A stretch of 32,929 nucleotides of DNA from Ignavibacteria bacterium (GTDB lineage Bacteria; Bacteroidota; Ignavibacteria; Tepidaquicellales; OLB5): the NCBI GenBank assembly GCA_030835005.1, contig JAUQWT010000112.1, positions 1 through 32,929 of the forward strand, given 5' to 3'. Numbering within the stretch: position 1 is the first letter of the stretch; every line of letters begins with the position of its first letter. Under the pieces are notes generated by a model that did not search any database, had not been told where the DNA came from, and was given only the letters and a program-made list of their open reading frames with translations. This document shows positions 1 to 8,913 of the stretch, piece by piece. A program made the position numbers and the translations under genes.

Positions 1-1238
<1,238 letters not shown>

Positions 1239-1272
1239 CTAATACATATTGATATTCGTGATTATCAATAGT

Positions 1273-2184
1273 TTACTGAGTAACTATGCCGTCTTTGTTA
1301 ATTACAAGGTTTTTGATGGAAGTTCCGGCTGTAGAGGTGGGTTTTCTGAGGTATCTTCCGTTAAGATAGATCTCAACACTTTGGTTTGCATTTGCAGAAA
1401 AGCGGAATTGGTTCTTTGCAGATATTATGACCGAGTCTTTTGCAGCAATTTCTCCATCTATAGCATCGGGATCGTCATCAACATACACTTTTACTTTTAT
1501 ATCTTTTAATGCTTTTATGGTGAGCCTCAGTGAATCAACTGCAAGTGTTTTGAGTGAGTCTTTTATTCTCGCAGAATCTATTTTACCGGATATCTTATTT
1601 TCATATTCGCTGGATATTTCATTGAATGATTTCGGCTTAACATCAGATTTTTTATCACCGGAATGATTTAGATAATCCACAAGGAAATATATCCCTGCAC
1701 AAACTGCAAGTATCAATACGCCTATCAGGATCTTCCTGACTATGCTGCTTTTCTTGGTGTCACTTTCATAGTCGTAATCATATGAAGGTGTCTTGGGTTT
1801 CATGTAATCCGGCTTATCTTCCTTTATGCTCTGCTGGTAAACCGGCTCTTCGGCTTTTTCTTTTGCATTATCTAGAACCGAGATACGAAGCTTCTCATCT
1901 ACAGTCAATTTTGTTGCGTCATCTGATGCAAATTTTCTCTTAGCATAAAAGCCGGCCTTAGCCTTGTCATATTCATTCAATATCTGATTTTCGTTTTCAT
2001 CAATTGCTTTTGCATACGCTTTTATGAACGACCTTGTATAAGTTTCCGGAACAAAATCAAAAATGCCGTTTTCAATATTATAAAGGAATTTAGGATTGAT
2101 CCTGCTCTCAGCGGAAATTTCTGCTACAGAAATACCTTTTAATTCACGCAGCTTTTTAAGATCCTGTCCGAATTGCTTGAGCAT
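1273..2184 (-). CDS. rodZ: RodZ-like membrane protein (N-terminal HTH, C-terminal DUF4115-type domain)
   Basis: The 303-aa protein has the RodZ layout. Residues 1-70 form a Cro/CI-like helix-turn-helix (LRELKGISVAEISAESRI, then NPKFLYNIENG). A charged, disordered linker follows. One transmembrane helix lies at about 149-172 (KILIGVLILAVCAGIYFLVDYL). A periplasmic beta-rich domain of the DUF4115 kind ends the protein (LRLTIKALKDIKVKVYVDDD to the C-terminus). RodZ couples MreB filaments to the peptidoglycan elongation machinery and sets rod shape; that role is inferred from architecture. It starts at ATG 2184 behind a predicted promoter and is followed by ligA. Some proteins with this layout are annotated only as HTH membrane proteins, so the exact role is less sure than the domain call. 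Confidence 0.8.
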   Translation of the reverse strand: MLKQFGQDLKKLRELKGISVAEISAESRINPKFLYNIENGIFDFVPETYTRSFIKAYAKAIDENENQILNEYDKAKAGFYAKRKFASDDATKLTVDEKLRISVLDNAKEKAEEPVYQQSIKEDKPDYMKPKTPSYDYDYESDTKKSSIVRKILIGVLILAVCAGIYFLVDYLNHSGDKKSDVKPKSFNEISSEYENKISGKIDSARIKDSLKTLAVDSLRLTIKALKDIKVKVYVDDDPDAIDGEIAAKDSVIISAKNQFRFSANANQSVEIYLNGRYLRKPTSTAGTSIKNLVINKDGIVTQ

Positions 2185-2229
2185 TTAATCGAGAGTAATG
2201 ATTAGTTTGAAAATTACTTTGATTTCGTA

Positions 2230-2258
2230 AAAATAATCGAACTTTGTCATAGTTTCAA
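2230..2258 (-). promoter_or_regulatory. predicted sigma70-like promoter for the rodZ-like/ligA pair
   Basis: On the minus strand TTGAAA (2258-2253) and TATTTT (2235-2230) are separated by exactly 17 bp. They lie about 45 nt upstream of the ATG at 2184 in the divergent intergenic region. The -35 is good and the -10 is fair. The prediction is from sequence only. Confidence 0.4.
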
Positions 2259-2376
2259 TTGAATTACTAATGATTTTCGCAAAATGGGAATAAAGTTTTG
2301 CAGCTCTAACCTACTTCAAATTCTTACAGTTCAGATTTTGTCCTCAATGGCCGCTTGGTTAAGACTTATTATTCCT

Positions 2377-2405
2377 TTGAATAACTTCTAATAAACAGGT
2401 ATATT
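2377..2405 (+). promoter_or_regulatory. predicted sigma70-like promoter immediately before ygfZ
   Basis: TTGAAT (2377-2382) and TATATT (2400-2405) are 17 bp apart on the plus strand. The expected transcription start is near 2412-2415, essentially on the ATG at 2415, so the transcript may be leaderless. TATATTTG also fits the Bacteroidota -7 consensus TAnnTTTG. No Shine-Dalgarno sequence precedes the ATG. Confidence 0.45.
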
Positions 2406-2414
2406 TGTTACTTA

Positions 2415-3374
2415 ATGCTTAATTTTTACAGATTACCGCAGGATTACCTGAAGTTTGAAGGCGCCGAGCGTCTTGACCTGATAAATCGCTTATCGACCAA
2501 TTCAGTTAACACAATTGAAGAATTCGGGGCCATTAAGACCATTTTAACAAGCGATAAGGGCAGATTTGTAGATATACTGCATCTGTTCAACTTTGGTGAT
2601 TTCGTTTTCAGTACATGTTCTTTCAATAACTGCGCAAGTGTTGCAGCTCATCTGGATAAATACACTATCATGGATGATTTCAAATGTGTTGATATGTCCG
2701 GAACTCATGAAACGCTGTTTTTTTATGGTATTGGAGTTACTGAATATCTTGATGAAGTATCCGGTGTTAAAGTCAGCAGCTTGAATGAGAATTCGTTTAA
2801 AATAGTTAAGCATGAGGGGCATGATGCAATAATTATTCCAAACGACGAAACTTTCGGCGGTTATTTGGTTATTTATGCAATAGAAGGAAAAGCTGTATGG
2901 GAAAAATTATTATTTTCATATAGTGCGATCGCAAATTACGGAATAAGCGAAGTCAATAATGAAGATTTTAATTCTCAGAGAATATTGTACGGCATCCCGA
3001 AATTCCCAAATGAAATGAGTGAACTTACTAATCCGCTTGAGTGCGGCCTGAACAAATATGTCAGCTTCACAAAAGGATGTTACATCGGGCAGGAAGTTAT
3101 CGCAAGGCTTGATGCTTACGATAAGATCAGCAAACATATGGTAGGAATTACAAGTAACGGAGTTATTGCACTCACTGAACAATTGGGAACAGCTAAAATT
3201 ACATTGGATGGTAAAGAGTGCGGTTTTGTAACAAGCGCCGGACATTCAGTTAAACACGGCAATATTGGACTTGGATTTGTAAAAACTATTTTCCTGGACT
3301 ACAGCAAGCATTACAGTATAAAGTCTGGTGATAATTTAACTGATTGCAGGATCATCAAACTTCCGTTCAGTTAA
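2415..3374 (+). CDS. ygfZ: YgfZ/GcvT-family folate-binding protein
   Basis: The 319-aa protein matches the YgfZ family, relatives of the glycine-cleavage T protein that bind folate and help maintain or repair certain Fe-S enzymes (such as MiaB in E. coli). The family signature is plain: TKGCYIGQEVIARLDAYDKI, with the conserved cysteine in KGCYIGQE at residues 220-227. The N-terminal part (YLKFEGAERLDLINRLSTN) matches the GcvT-like start in which ligand-binding residues precede a substrate loop. The length is typical of the family. It is read divergently from the RodZ-like gene and may start on a leaderless transcript. The aldolase gene follows after 58 bp. The family assignment is firm; the client enzymes in this organism are unknown. 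Confidence 0.9.
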   Translation: MLNFYRLPQDYLKFEGAERLDLINRLSTNSVNTIEEFGAIKTILTSDKGRFVDILHLFNFGDFVFSTCSFNNCASVAAHLDKYTIMDDFKCVDMSGTHETLFFYGIGVTEYLDEVSGVKVSSLNENSFKIVKHEGHDAIIIPNDETFGGYLVIYAIEGKAVWEKLLFSYSAIANYGISEVNNEDFNSQRILYGIPKFPNEMSELTNPLECGLNKYVSFTKGCYIGQEVIARLDAYDKISKHMVGITSNGVIALTEQLGTAKITLDGKECGFVTSAGHSVKHGNIGLGFVKTIFLDYSKHYSIKSGDNLTDCRIIKLPFS

Positions 3375-3432
3375 ATACATTTTATTTAATTAAGAATAAT
3401 TTACACAATATAATACAGGAGATTTACTCAAG

Positions 3433-4494
3433 ATGTCAATAAACATAAAAGAAATATTGGGAGCAGATTCAAACCTGCTTGAACATAAATGCATTACAAT
3501 TCCAAAAGAGAGTCTTCATCTGCCCGGACCGGATTTTGTTGACAGGATATGGAAGGATTCAGACCGCTCTCCGCAGGTATTAAGGAATATGCAGGCGATC
3601 TTTAACAGCGGTAAGCTTGCAGGAACGGGTTATCTTTCTATTTTACCGGTTGACCAGGGCATAGAACACTCTGCGGGTGCATCGTTTTCACCAAACCCTG
3701 CCTATTTTGACCCCGAAAACATCGTTAAACTTGCAATAGAAGGCAATTGTAATGCCGTTGCCTCAACTCTTGGGGTTTTGGGAGCAGTTTCAAGAAAGTA
3801 TGCTCACAAGATTCCTTTTGTTCTGAAGATCAATCACAATGAGTTCCTTTCATACCCTAATAAATACGACCAGCTTTTGTTTGCAAGTGTTGAGCAGGCA
3901 TACAATCTTGGAGCCGCTGCTATTGGCGCAACCATTTATTTCGGCTCTGATGAATCAGCAAGGCAAATACAGGAGATCTCGGCTGCATTCCAGTATGCTC
4001 ATGAGTTTGGAATGGTTACAATACTGTGGTGCTACCTAAGGAATTCTGCATTCAATGTTAAAGGTGATAAAGACTATCACCTCTCAGCTGACCTGACAGG
4101 GCAGGCAAATCACTTGGGTGTAACCATAGAAGCCGATATTATCAAACAGAAACTTCCCGAGAACAACGGCGGTTATAATGCACTTAAATTCGGCAAAACC
4201 AGCAAGCTTGTTTATGAGAAGCTTTCTTCGGATAATCCGATTGATCTGACACGCTACCAGGTCGCAAACTGTTACATGGGCAGATGCGGGTTGATAAATT
4301 CCGGCGGCGCCTCAACCGGCAAGGGTGATTCTGACTTAAAAGAAGCGGTAAAGACTGCAGTCATAAACAAACGCGCAGGCGGCATGGGGCTTATTTCAGG
4401 AAGAAAAGCATTCCAAAAACCTATGAATGAAGGTGTGGAACTACTTCATGCAATACAGGATGTATATTTAAGTAAAGATGTTACAATAGCATAA
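3433..4494 (+). CDS. fbaB: class I fructose-bisphosphate aldolase (DhnA/FbaB type)
   Basis: The protein (353 aa) belongs to the DhnA/FbaB class I aldolases, which cleave fructose 1,6-bisphosphate to DHAP and glyceraldehyde 3-phosphate through a lysine Schiff base, without metal. Evidence includes [12 protein letters not shown] (residues 71-82), the TIM-barrel stretch [22 protein letters not shown], and [11 protein letters not shown] (about 232-242), which carries the likely Schiff-base lysine (Lys238 by position, not proven). Phosphate-binding glycine-rich segments near the C-terminus ([26 protein letters not shown]) complete the picture. ATG 3433 is preceded by AGGAG at 3417-3421, 11 nt away. 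A TATAAT at 3409-3414 lies just before it, but with only a poor -35. The gene may start the following plus-strand run. Role: glycolysis or gluconeogenesis. Confidence 0.93.
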   Translation: MSINIKEILGADSNLLEHKCITIPKESLHLPGPDFVDRIWKDSDRSPQVLRNMQAIFNSGKLAGTGYLSILPVDQGIEHSAGASFSPNPAYFDPENIVKLAIEGNCNAVASTLGVLGAVSRKYAHKIPFVLKINHNEFLSYPNKYDQLLFASVEQAYNLGAAAIGATIYFGSDESARQIQEISAAFQYAHEFGMVTILWCYLRNSAFNVKGDKDYHLSADLTGQANHLGVTIEADIIKQKLPENNGGYNALKFGKTSKLVYEKLSSDNPIDLTRYQVANCYMGRCGLINSGGASTGKGDSDLKEAVKTAVINKRAGGMGLISGRKAFQKPMNEGVELLHAIQDVYLSKDVTIA

Positions 4495-4512
4495 TATAAA
4501 TTAAAACAGCAA

Positions 4513-4614
4513 ATGAATAAAACACTGAAAAAAGTAAACCTTAAGCACAGAAGAAAAAAAGCAAAAGTTAAAGCTAAAATTAAAGAATCGAAAGCCAAAG
4601 CTACTAAGAAATAA
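4513..4614 (+). CDS. 33-aa lysine-rich basic mini-protein (hypothetical)
   Basis: This ORF is too short for the ORF track. ATG AAT AAA ... AAG AAA TAA encodes 33 residues (MNKTLKKVNLKHRRKKAK...), with 14 lysines and 2 arginines against a single glutamate. Its stop shares one base with the ATG of the EamA gene (TAATG), which is a translational-coupling arrangement. It starts 18 nt after the aldolase stop. The composition resembles very small ribosome-associated basic proteins; I recognise no specific family and do not claim one. It could equally be a leader peptide for the transporter. No clear ribosome binding site is visible. Support comes from the full in-frame ORF filling the gap exactly and from the coupled stop/start. 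Confidence 0.5.
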   Translation: MNKTLKKVNLKHRRKKAKVKAKIKESKAKATKK

Positions 4615-5495
4615 TGAAGAACCTGATGCTGCTGGTTTTTATTACACTGGCAGCAACTTTCACACCAATATTTGCAAAGCTAAGTGTGGCAGAAATTTCT
4701 CCGCTTTCCTTTGGGTTTTTTCGTTTTGGCACGGCTGCAATTCTATTCTATATAACGCTTAAGATCAGGAAGCAGGATCTGAAGTTTGAGAGGAAAGACT
4801 ACCCGCGGCTTTTGCTGTTATCACTGCTTTGCATTCCGTTAAACCAGTTTTTCTTTCTATCGGGCATAAAATTATCTTTAGCTTCGCATTCAGGAATCAT
4901 ATATTCACTCAACCCTGTGTATGCCTATATTATTGCTGTATTGATAAGATATGAAAAGTTTCAATTATCAAAGTTGTTTTCGATCTTACTGACTGTTTTG
5001 GGGATTGTATTCATTTTTTACGAAGGCATAACGGCATCACAAGTAAATAACAACGTAATATCAGGTGATGTGCTGCTTCTGTTTGCAGTACTGACTTTTT
5101 CTATGTATTTAACGCTTGGCAAGAACATAATAGAAAAATACGGAGCATTGAAAGCATCTGCGTTTATCTTTATTGTTGGCAGTATTTTCTATGTCCCGCT
5201 TTTTATATATGATCTACCGAATCTGACTTTTGCCAATTTGACATATAAAGGCATAATCGGGTACTTTTATCTTTCGTTTGTTGTGGCATACCTGGCATAT
5301 TTTATTTGGTATTATGCTTTAAAGAATATAGCCGTTAGCAAACTTACCACCCTCTCAAACGTTTCTCCCCTGCTAACAGTTTTGTTTTCGATCATTTTTC
5401 TTGGAGAGCATATTTCACTTTTTTTCATAATCGGTTCTGCCGTAACGCTGATAGGTGTTTTCATAATGCACCGTGTAAGCATAGATATTTCATGA
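4614..5495 (+). CDS. EamA/DMT-superfamily membrane transporter
   Basis: The 293-aa protein consists almost entirely of about ten hydrophobic helices arranged as two EamA repeats (roughly residues 1-130 and 150-288). It has the family-like features LSPLSFGFFRFGTAAILF-style helix 2, SGIKLSLASHSGIIYSLNPVYAYIIAVL, and at the end of the second repeat SNVSPLLTVLFSIIFLGEHIS. Members of this superfamily export or exchange small metabolites (amino acids, nucleosides, sugars) in the inner membrane. The substrate cannot be told from sequence. Its ATG overlaps the stop of the lysine-rich mini-ORF by one base, and the next gene begins 7 bp after its stop, so it sits in a four-gene run with shared expression likely. 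Confidence 0.88.
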   Translation: MKNLMLLVFITLAATFTPIFAKLSVAEISPLSFGFFRFGTAAILFYITLKIRKQDLKFERKDYPRLLLLSLLCIPLNQFFFLSGIKLSLASHSGIIYSLNPVYAYIIAVLIRYEKFQLSKLFSILLTVLGIVFIFYEGITASQVNNNVISGDVLLLFAVLTFSMYLTLGKNIIEKYGALKASAFIFIVGSIFYVPLFIYDLPNLTFANLTYKGIIGYFYLSFVVAYLAYFIWYYALKNIAVSKLTTLSNVSPLLTVLFSIIFLGEHISLFFIIGSAVTLIGVFIMHRVSIDIS

Positions 5496-5502
5496 TATAC
5501 GA

Positions 5503-6498
5503 TTGAATAATAATACTATAAATATCGGGCTTGTTGGCTGCGGCCATTTGGGCAAAATTCACTGCAGGCTTTTGAGTGAGATATCAGCAGATAATCCAAT
5601 GTTTGAGTTTGTTGGAGTGTTTGATACTGATAAGCATAATTCAGATGAGGTTAATAAGCTATACGGCCTGGCTGAGTACAATTCACTGGATGAACTTCTG
5701 GAAAAAATCAGCACATTAGTAATTGTAACCCCTACGACTACTCATTATTCCATTGCAAAGAAAGCAATTAAGAAAAATATTAATGTTTTTATCGAAAAGC
5801 CGGTAACCGCTTCACTTAAAGATGCAGAGGAGCTTATCGAACTAGCAAAAACAAACCCTGTAAAAATACAGGTCGGGCATGTCGAAAGATTCAATCCTGC
5901 ACTTACTTCACTTGCCGGATTTGAAATGAAGCCGATGTTTATAGAGTCCCACAGGCTTGCGCAGTTCAATCCGCGCGGTACTGATGTTTCTGTTATTCAG
6001 GACCTGATGATCCATGATATCGACATAATTCTTCATCTGGTGAACTCACCTATCACTAAGATCGATGCAAACGGAGTTGCAGTAATTTCTGACGTGATTG
6101 ATATTGCTAATGCACGTCTTACTTTCAAAAACGGATGCGTTGCAAATTTAACAGCGAGCAGGATATCGCTTAAGAAGATGCGCAAGATGAGGATTTTCCA
6201 GAGTAATGCTTATATCTCGATCGATTTTCTGAACAACAAGTCTGAGATATTCAGGTTAACTGATATCGATACAAAGGCAGAAGGCATGAGTTTTCCGCTC
6301 TCGGATACAAAAAAAGTAATTTTTGAACAGCCTCAATCAGTCAGCGAAAGCCCCGAAAAGCCAAACCCTATCAAAAATGAGCTTGAATCGTTTTTTGAGA
6401 GCATTATTAATGATAAACCGGTAAAAGTATCATTGACGGATGGCAAAGAAGCCGTAGAGGCGGCAGATGAAATAATCAGAATAATTTCCGGAAATTAG
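5503..6498 (+). CDS. Gfo/Idh/MocA-family NAD(P)-dependent sugar oxidoreductase
   Basis: This 331-aa protein has an N-terminal Rossmann fold with GLVGCGHLGKIH (residues 9-20), the family's EKP motif (98-100, FIEKPVTAS), and GHVERFNP (125-132). A C-terminal substrate domain follows (IQDLMIHDIDIILHLV). Such enzymes oxidise or reduce sugar hydroxyls. The HVERFNP and DLMIHDIDI signatures recall the nucleotide-sugar dehydrogenases near lipid A genes (GnnA, UDP-GlcNAc 3-dehydrogenase), but without its aminotransferase partner in view this is only a suggestion. The start is TTG 5503: the only nearby ATG (5492) runs into a stop after four codons, and the Rossmann motif begins six residues in. It lies 7 bp from EamA and 2 bp from the next gene, so it is in an operon. 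Confidence 0.85.
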   Translation: MNNNTINIGLVGCGHLGKIHCRLLSEISADNPMFEFVGVFDTDKHNSDEVNKLYGLAEYNSLDELLEKISTLVIVTPTTTHYSIAKKAIKKNINVFIEKPVTASLKDAEELIELAKTNPVKIQVGHVERFNPALTSLAGFEMKPMFIESHRLAQFNPRGTDVSVIQDLMIHDIDIILHLVNSPITKIDANGVAVISDVIDIANARLTFKNGCVANLTASRISLKKMRKMRIFQSNAYISIDFLNNKSEIFRLTDIDTKAEGMSFPLSDTKKVIFEQPQSVSESPEKPNPIKNELESFFESIINDKPVKVSLTDGKEAVEAADEIIRIISGN

Positions 6499-6500
6499 AA

Positions 6501-7919
6501 TTGACAGATTTCTTAAATTCCAGCATTGTTGTTTCCAGAATTGCAGCGCTTGCGAGAAAAGAGAAAGTACAATCTTATCTTGTGGGCGGATATGTGCGCG
6601 ATAAACTCCTTGGTATTAATAAAACTGATATTGATATCTCGGTTATTGGTGATGCAATTGATTTTGCAGGTAAAGCCGCAAAAGAGTTTGACCTCAAGCT
6701 CACGGCAATCTACAAAAAGTTCGGTACTGCAATGCTTGAAATTGAGAACAGCAGGATCGAATTCATTTCTGCAAGAAAAGAAAGCTACCGCAAAGAGTCC
6801 CGTAAACCTGATGTTGTGGCTGCTTACTTGGAAGAAGACCTTTCAAGAAGAGATTTCACAGTAAATGCACTTGCAGTATCAATGAATAATGATACTAATG
6901 AAGTCATTGACCTGTTTGATGGGTTAATTGACCTCAAAGATAAAGTCTTAAGAACGCCATTAGATCCGGAATCGACTTTTGATGATGATCCGCTTAGAAT
7001 GATGCGGGCTTGCAGGTTTGCCTCACAGCTGGGTTTTGAGATTGCAGGCGATACATTTGACGCAATGAAACGTATGAAGCAAAGGCTTAAACTGAATGAA
7101 AATACACCAAGTGTAGTTTCACAGGAAAGGATCACTGATGAGCTGTTGAAAATCATGTCCTCACCCAATCCATCTATTGGTTTAAGTCTTTTGTTTAAAT
7201 CAGGTATAATGGAGATCATTTTCCCTGAAGTTCATAACCTTGAGGGTGTTGATCAAAGGAAAGATTTTCATCACAAAGATGTATTCTACCATACTCTGCA
7301 AGTAGTGGATAATATCTCGCAGAAAACAGATAATTTATGGCTGAGATTTGCGGCATTAATGCATGATATCGCAAAACCGCCTACGAAAAAATTTATAGAA
7401 GGAACAGGTTGGACATTTCACGGACATGAGGAGATGGGTGCACGGTGGCAAAAAAGAATTTTCGCAAAACTCAGGCTGCCCTTTGATAGATTACCATATG
7501 TAGAAAAGCTCGTCAGGCTTCATTTAAGGCCGATTGCACTGGCAAATGAGAACGTAACGGATTCTGCGGTAAGGCGTCTCATATTTGATGCAGGAGATGA
7601 CATTGAAGACCTCTTTATGCTTTGCAGGGCTGATATAACTTCAAAGGACCCCGGCAAAGTGAAGAAATACCTTGAAAACTTCGATAAAGTTGAGCAGAAA
7701 GTTAAGGAAGTTGAGCAGCGGGATAAGATAAGAAACTTCCAGTCGCCTGTTAGGGGCGAAGAGATCATGAAGATATGCAAACTTGAACCCTCAAAGAAAG
7801 TTGGCGTACTGAAAACTATGATAGAAGAAGCAATACTTGACGGTATAATCCAAAACAACTACGAAGCAGCCCTTGATTATCTCTATAGTATCAAAGATGA
7901 AGTGTTAAATAAACCTTGA
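6501..7919 (+). CDS. cca: CCA tRNA nucleotidyltransferase / poly(A) polymerase family protein with HD domain
   Basis: The protein (472 aa) has a class II nucleotidyltransferase head with GGYVRD (29-34), the metal-binding DID (43-45), RRDFTVNALAVSM (116-128) and DDDPLRMMRACRFA. A helical neck follows, then an HD phosphohydrolase domain (YHTLQVVDNI and the pair LMHDIAKPPTK with HD at 288-289). Enzymes of this kind add or repair the 3'-CCA end of tRNA; close relatives polyadenylate RNA. The HD domain is typical of the bacterial CCA-adding group and may remove the 2',3'-cyclic phosphate. The start is TTG 6501, two bases after the previous stop, with no earlier in-frame ATG possible. The gene converges on xerD with a 16-bp gap. 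Confidence 0.88.
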   Translation: MTDFLNSSIVVSRIAALARKEKVQSYLVGGYVRDKLLGINKTDIDISVIGDAIDFAGKAAKEFDLKLTAIYKKFGTAMLEIENSRIEFISARKESYRKESRKPDVVAAYLEEDLSRRDFTVNALAVSMNNDTNEVIDLFDGLIDLKDKVLRTPLDPESTFDDDPLRMMRACRFASQLGFEIAGDTFDAMKRMKQRLKLNENTPSVVSQERITDELLKIMSSPNPSIGLSLLFKSGIMEIIFPEVHNLEGVDQRKDFHHKDVFYHTLQVVDNISQKTDNLWLRFAALMHDIAKPPTKKFIEGTGWTFHGHEEMGARWQKRIFAKLRLPFDRLPYVEKLVRLHLRPIALANENVTDSAVRRLIFDAGDDIEDLFMLCRADITSKDPGKVKKYLENFDKVEQKVKEVEQRDKIRNFQSPVRGEEIMKICKLEPSKKVGVLKTMIEEAILDGIIQNNYEAALDYLYSIKDEVLNKP

Positions 7920-7935
7920 AAAAAGGTTGAATTGA

Positions 7936-8913
7936 TTAGCCTCTGGGATGGAATTGTTTGTGAACTTCTTTCAGATAAGTTATGTCTACGTGAGTGTATA
8001 TCTGTGTTGTGCTGATATCAGAATGTCCCAGCATTTCCTGAATCGAACGAAGATCTGCACCGCCTTCAAGCAAATGTGTGGCAAACGAATGGCGGAATAT
8101 GTGCGGGTGAATGTTCTTTTCTATCTTTGCCATTTTTGAATATTTGTTCATAATATCCCAAATTGCCATCCTCGAAAGCTTCCTTCCCCTCCAGTTCAGA
8201 AATAAATGATCCTCCGAGTACGGTTTAGCAATTGTGAACCTGGACTTTGAAAGATAAATATCGATCCATTCCACAGCAGACCTTGCAATAGGCACAATCC
8301 TCTCTTTAGAACCTTTACCGAAAACCCTCAATATCATATCATTCACTATCAGATTAGAAGTTTTCAGATCGATCACTTCACTCACTCTTAATCCGCAGGC
8401 ATACATTGTTTCAAGAATGGTCTTATCCCTTAGTCCAAGCACTGTATTTACATCGGGCTGGCTCAAAATGTTGTCGATCTCCTCAACAGTCAATACGTCG
8501 GGCAGCTTCCTGCCCAGCTTTGGTGAATCAAAGAATTCAAGCGGATTAATTGTTACCGAAGTTTTCTGTTTATCGATCAGATGGTTAAAGAACTGCCTGA
8601 GTGATGATAAAATTCTTGCAGTAGTGGATGCCTTATTCTCCTTTTTCAGATGTAAGAGGAATTTGTTGATTAGTTCTTCATTGATGGCTTCAAATGAATC
8701 TACTCCAAGCGAATTCACAAACGTCTTGAACTTATTCAAATCAAACTCATAGGAGCTGATCGTGTTTTCAGAAAGTGATTTTTCAAGCTCCAAATAAAGC
8801 AAAAATGATCTTATCTGTGCTGATTTAACGTCATTTTCTGCATTATCATGATTTTTCTTCTTCTTCACTCTCAATACTTTCGGGGTATTTAATTCTGTGG
8901 TGATGAATACCAA
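7936..8913 (-). CDS. xerD: tyrosine recombinase XerD-type
   Basis: This is a tyrosine recombinase with an N-terminal SAM-like core-binding domain (FLLYLELEKSLSENTISSYEFDLNKF) and a C-terminal catalytic domain. The active-site set is complete: Arg in ACGLRVSEVIDL, Lys in FGKGSKERIVPI, HxxR in HPHIFRHSFATHLLEGG, GH in MLGHSDISTT, and the nucleophile Tyr in TQIYTHVD. XerC/XerD resolve chromosome dimers at dif during division. XerD is usually about 298 aa; the longest ORF is 325 aa from TTG 8913 and would overlap the PgpH-type gene by 68 bp. The basic segment VLRVKKKKNHD and internal TTG 8874 or GTG 8868 make a 310-312 aa product with a shorter overlap likely. The solitary position next to housekeeping genes argues for XerC/D rather than a phage integrase. 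Confidence 0.9.
   Translation of the reverse strand: MVFITTELNTPKVLRVKKKKNHDNAENDVKSAQIRSFLLYLELEKSLSENTISSYEFDLNKFKTFVNSLGVDSFEAINEELINKFLLHLKKENKASTTARILSSLRQFFNHLIDKQKTSVTINPLEFFDSPKLGRKLPDVLTVEEIDNILSQPDVNTVLGLRDKTILETMYACGLRVSEVIDLKTSNLIVNDMILRVFGKGSKERIVPIARSAVEWIDIYLSKSRFTIAKPYSEDHLFLNWRGRKLSRMAIWDIMNKYSKMAKIEKNIHPHIFRHSFATHLLEGGADLRSIQEMLGHSDISTTQIYTHVDITYLKEVHKQFHPRG

Noticed and set aside
3385-3414. Promoter before the aldolase (TATAAT 3409-3414)
   Set aside because: The -10 is perfect, but the best -35 (TTTAAT, 18-bp spacer) is poor, and the expected start would fall on the ribosome-binding site.
6824-7219. 131-aa minus-strand ORF inside cca
   Set aside because: It is antisense to a conserved nucleotidyltransferase region; serine-rich shadow translation.
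7912-7928. Inverted repeat AACCTT/AAGGTT between cca and xerD as a bidirectional terminator
   Set aside because: The stem is only 6 bp, and no T-run follows it on the plus strand; too weak to call.
7936-8913. Tyrosine recombinase as a mobile-element integrase
   Set aside because: No attachment-site repeats, tRNA, phage or transfer genes lie nearby, and the sequence fits housekeeping XerD.
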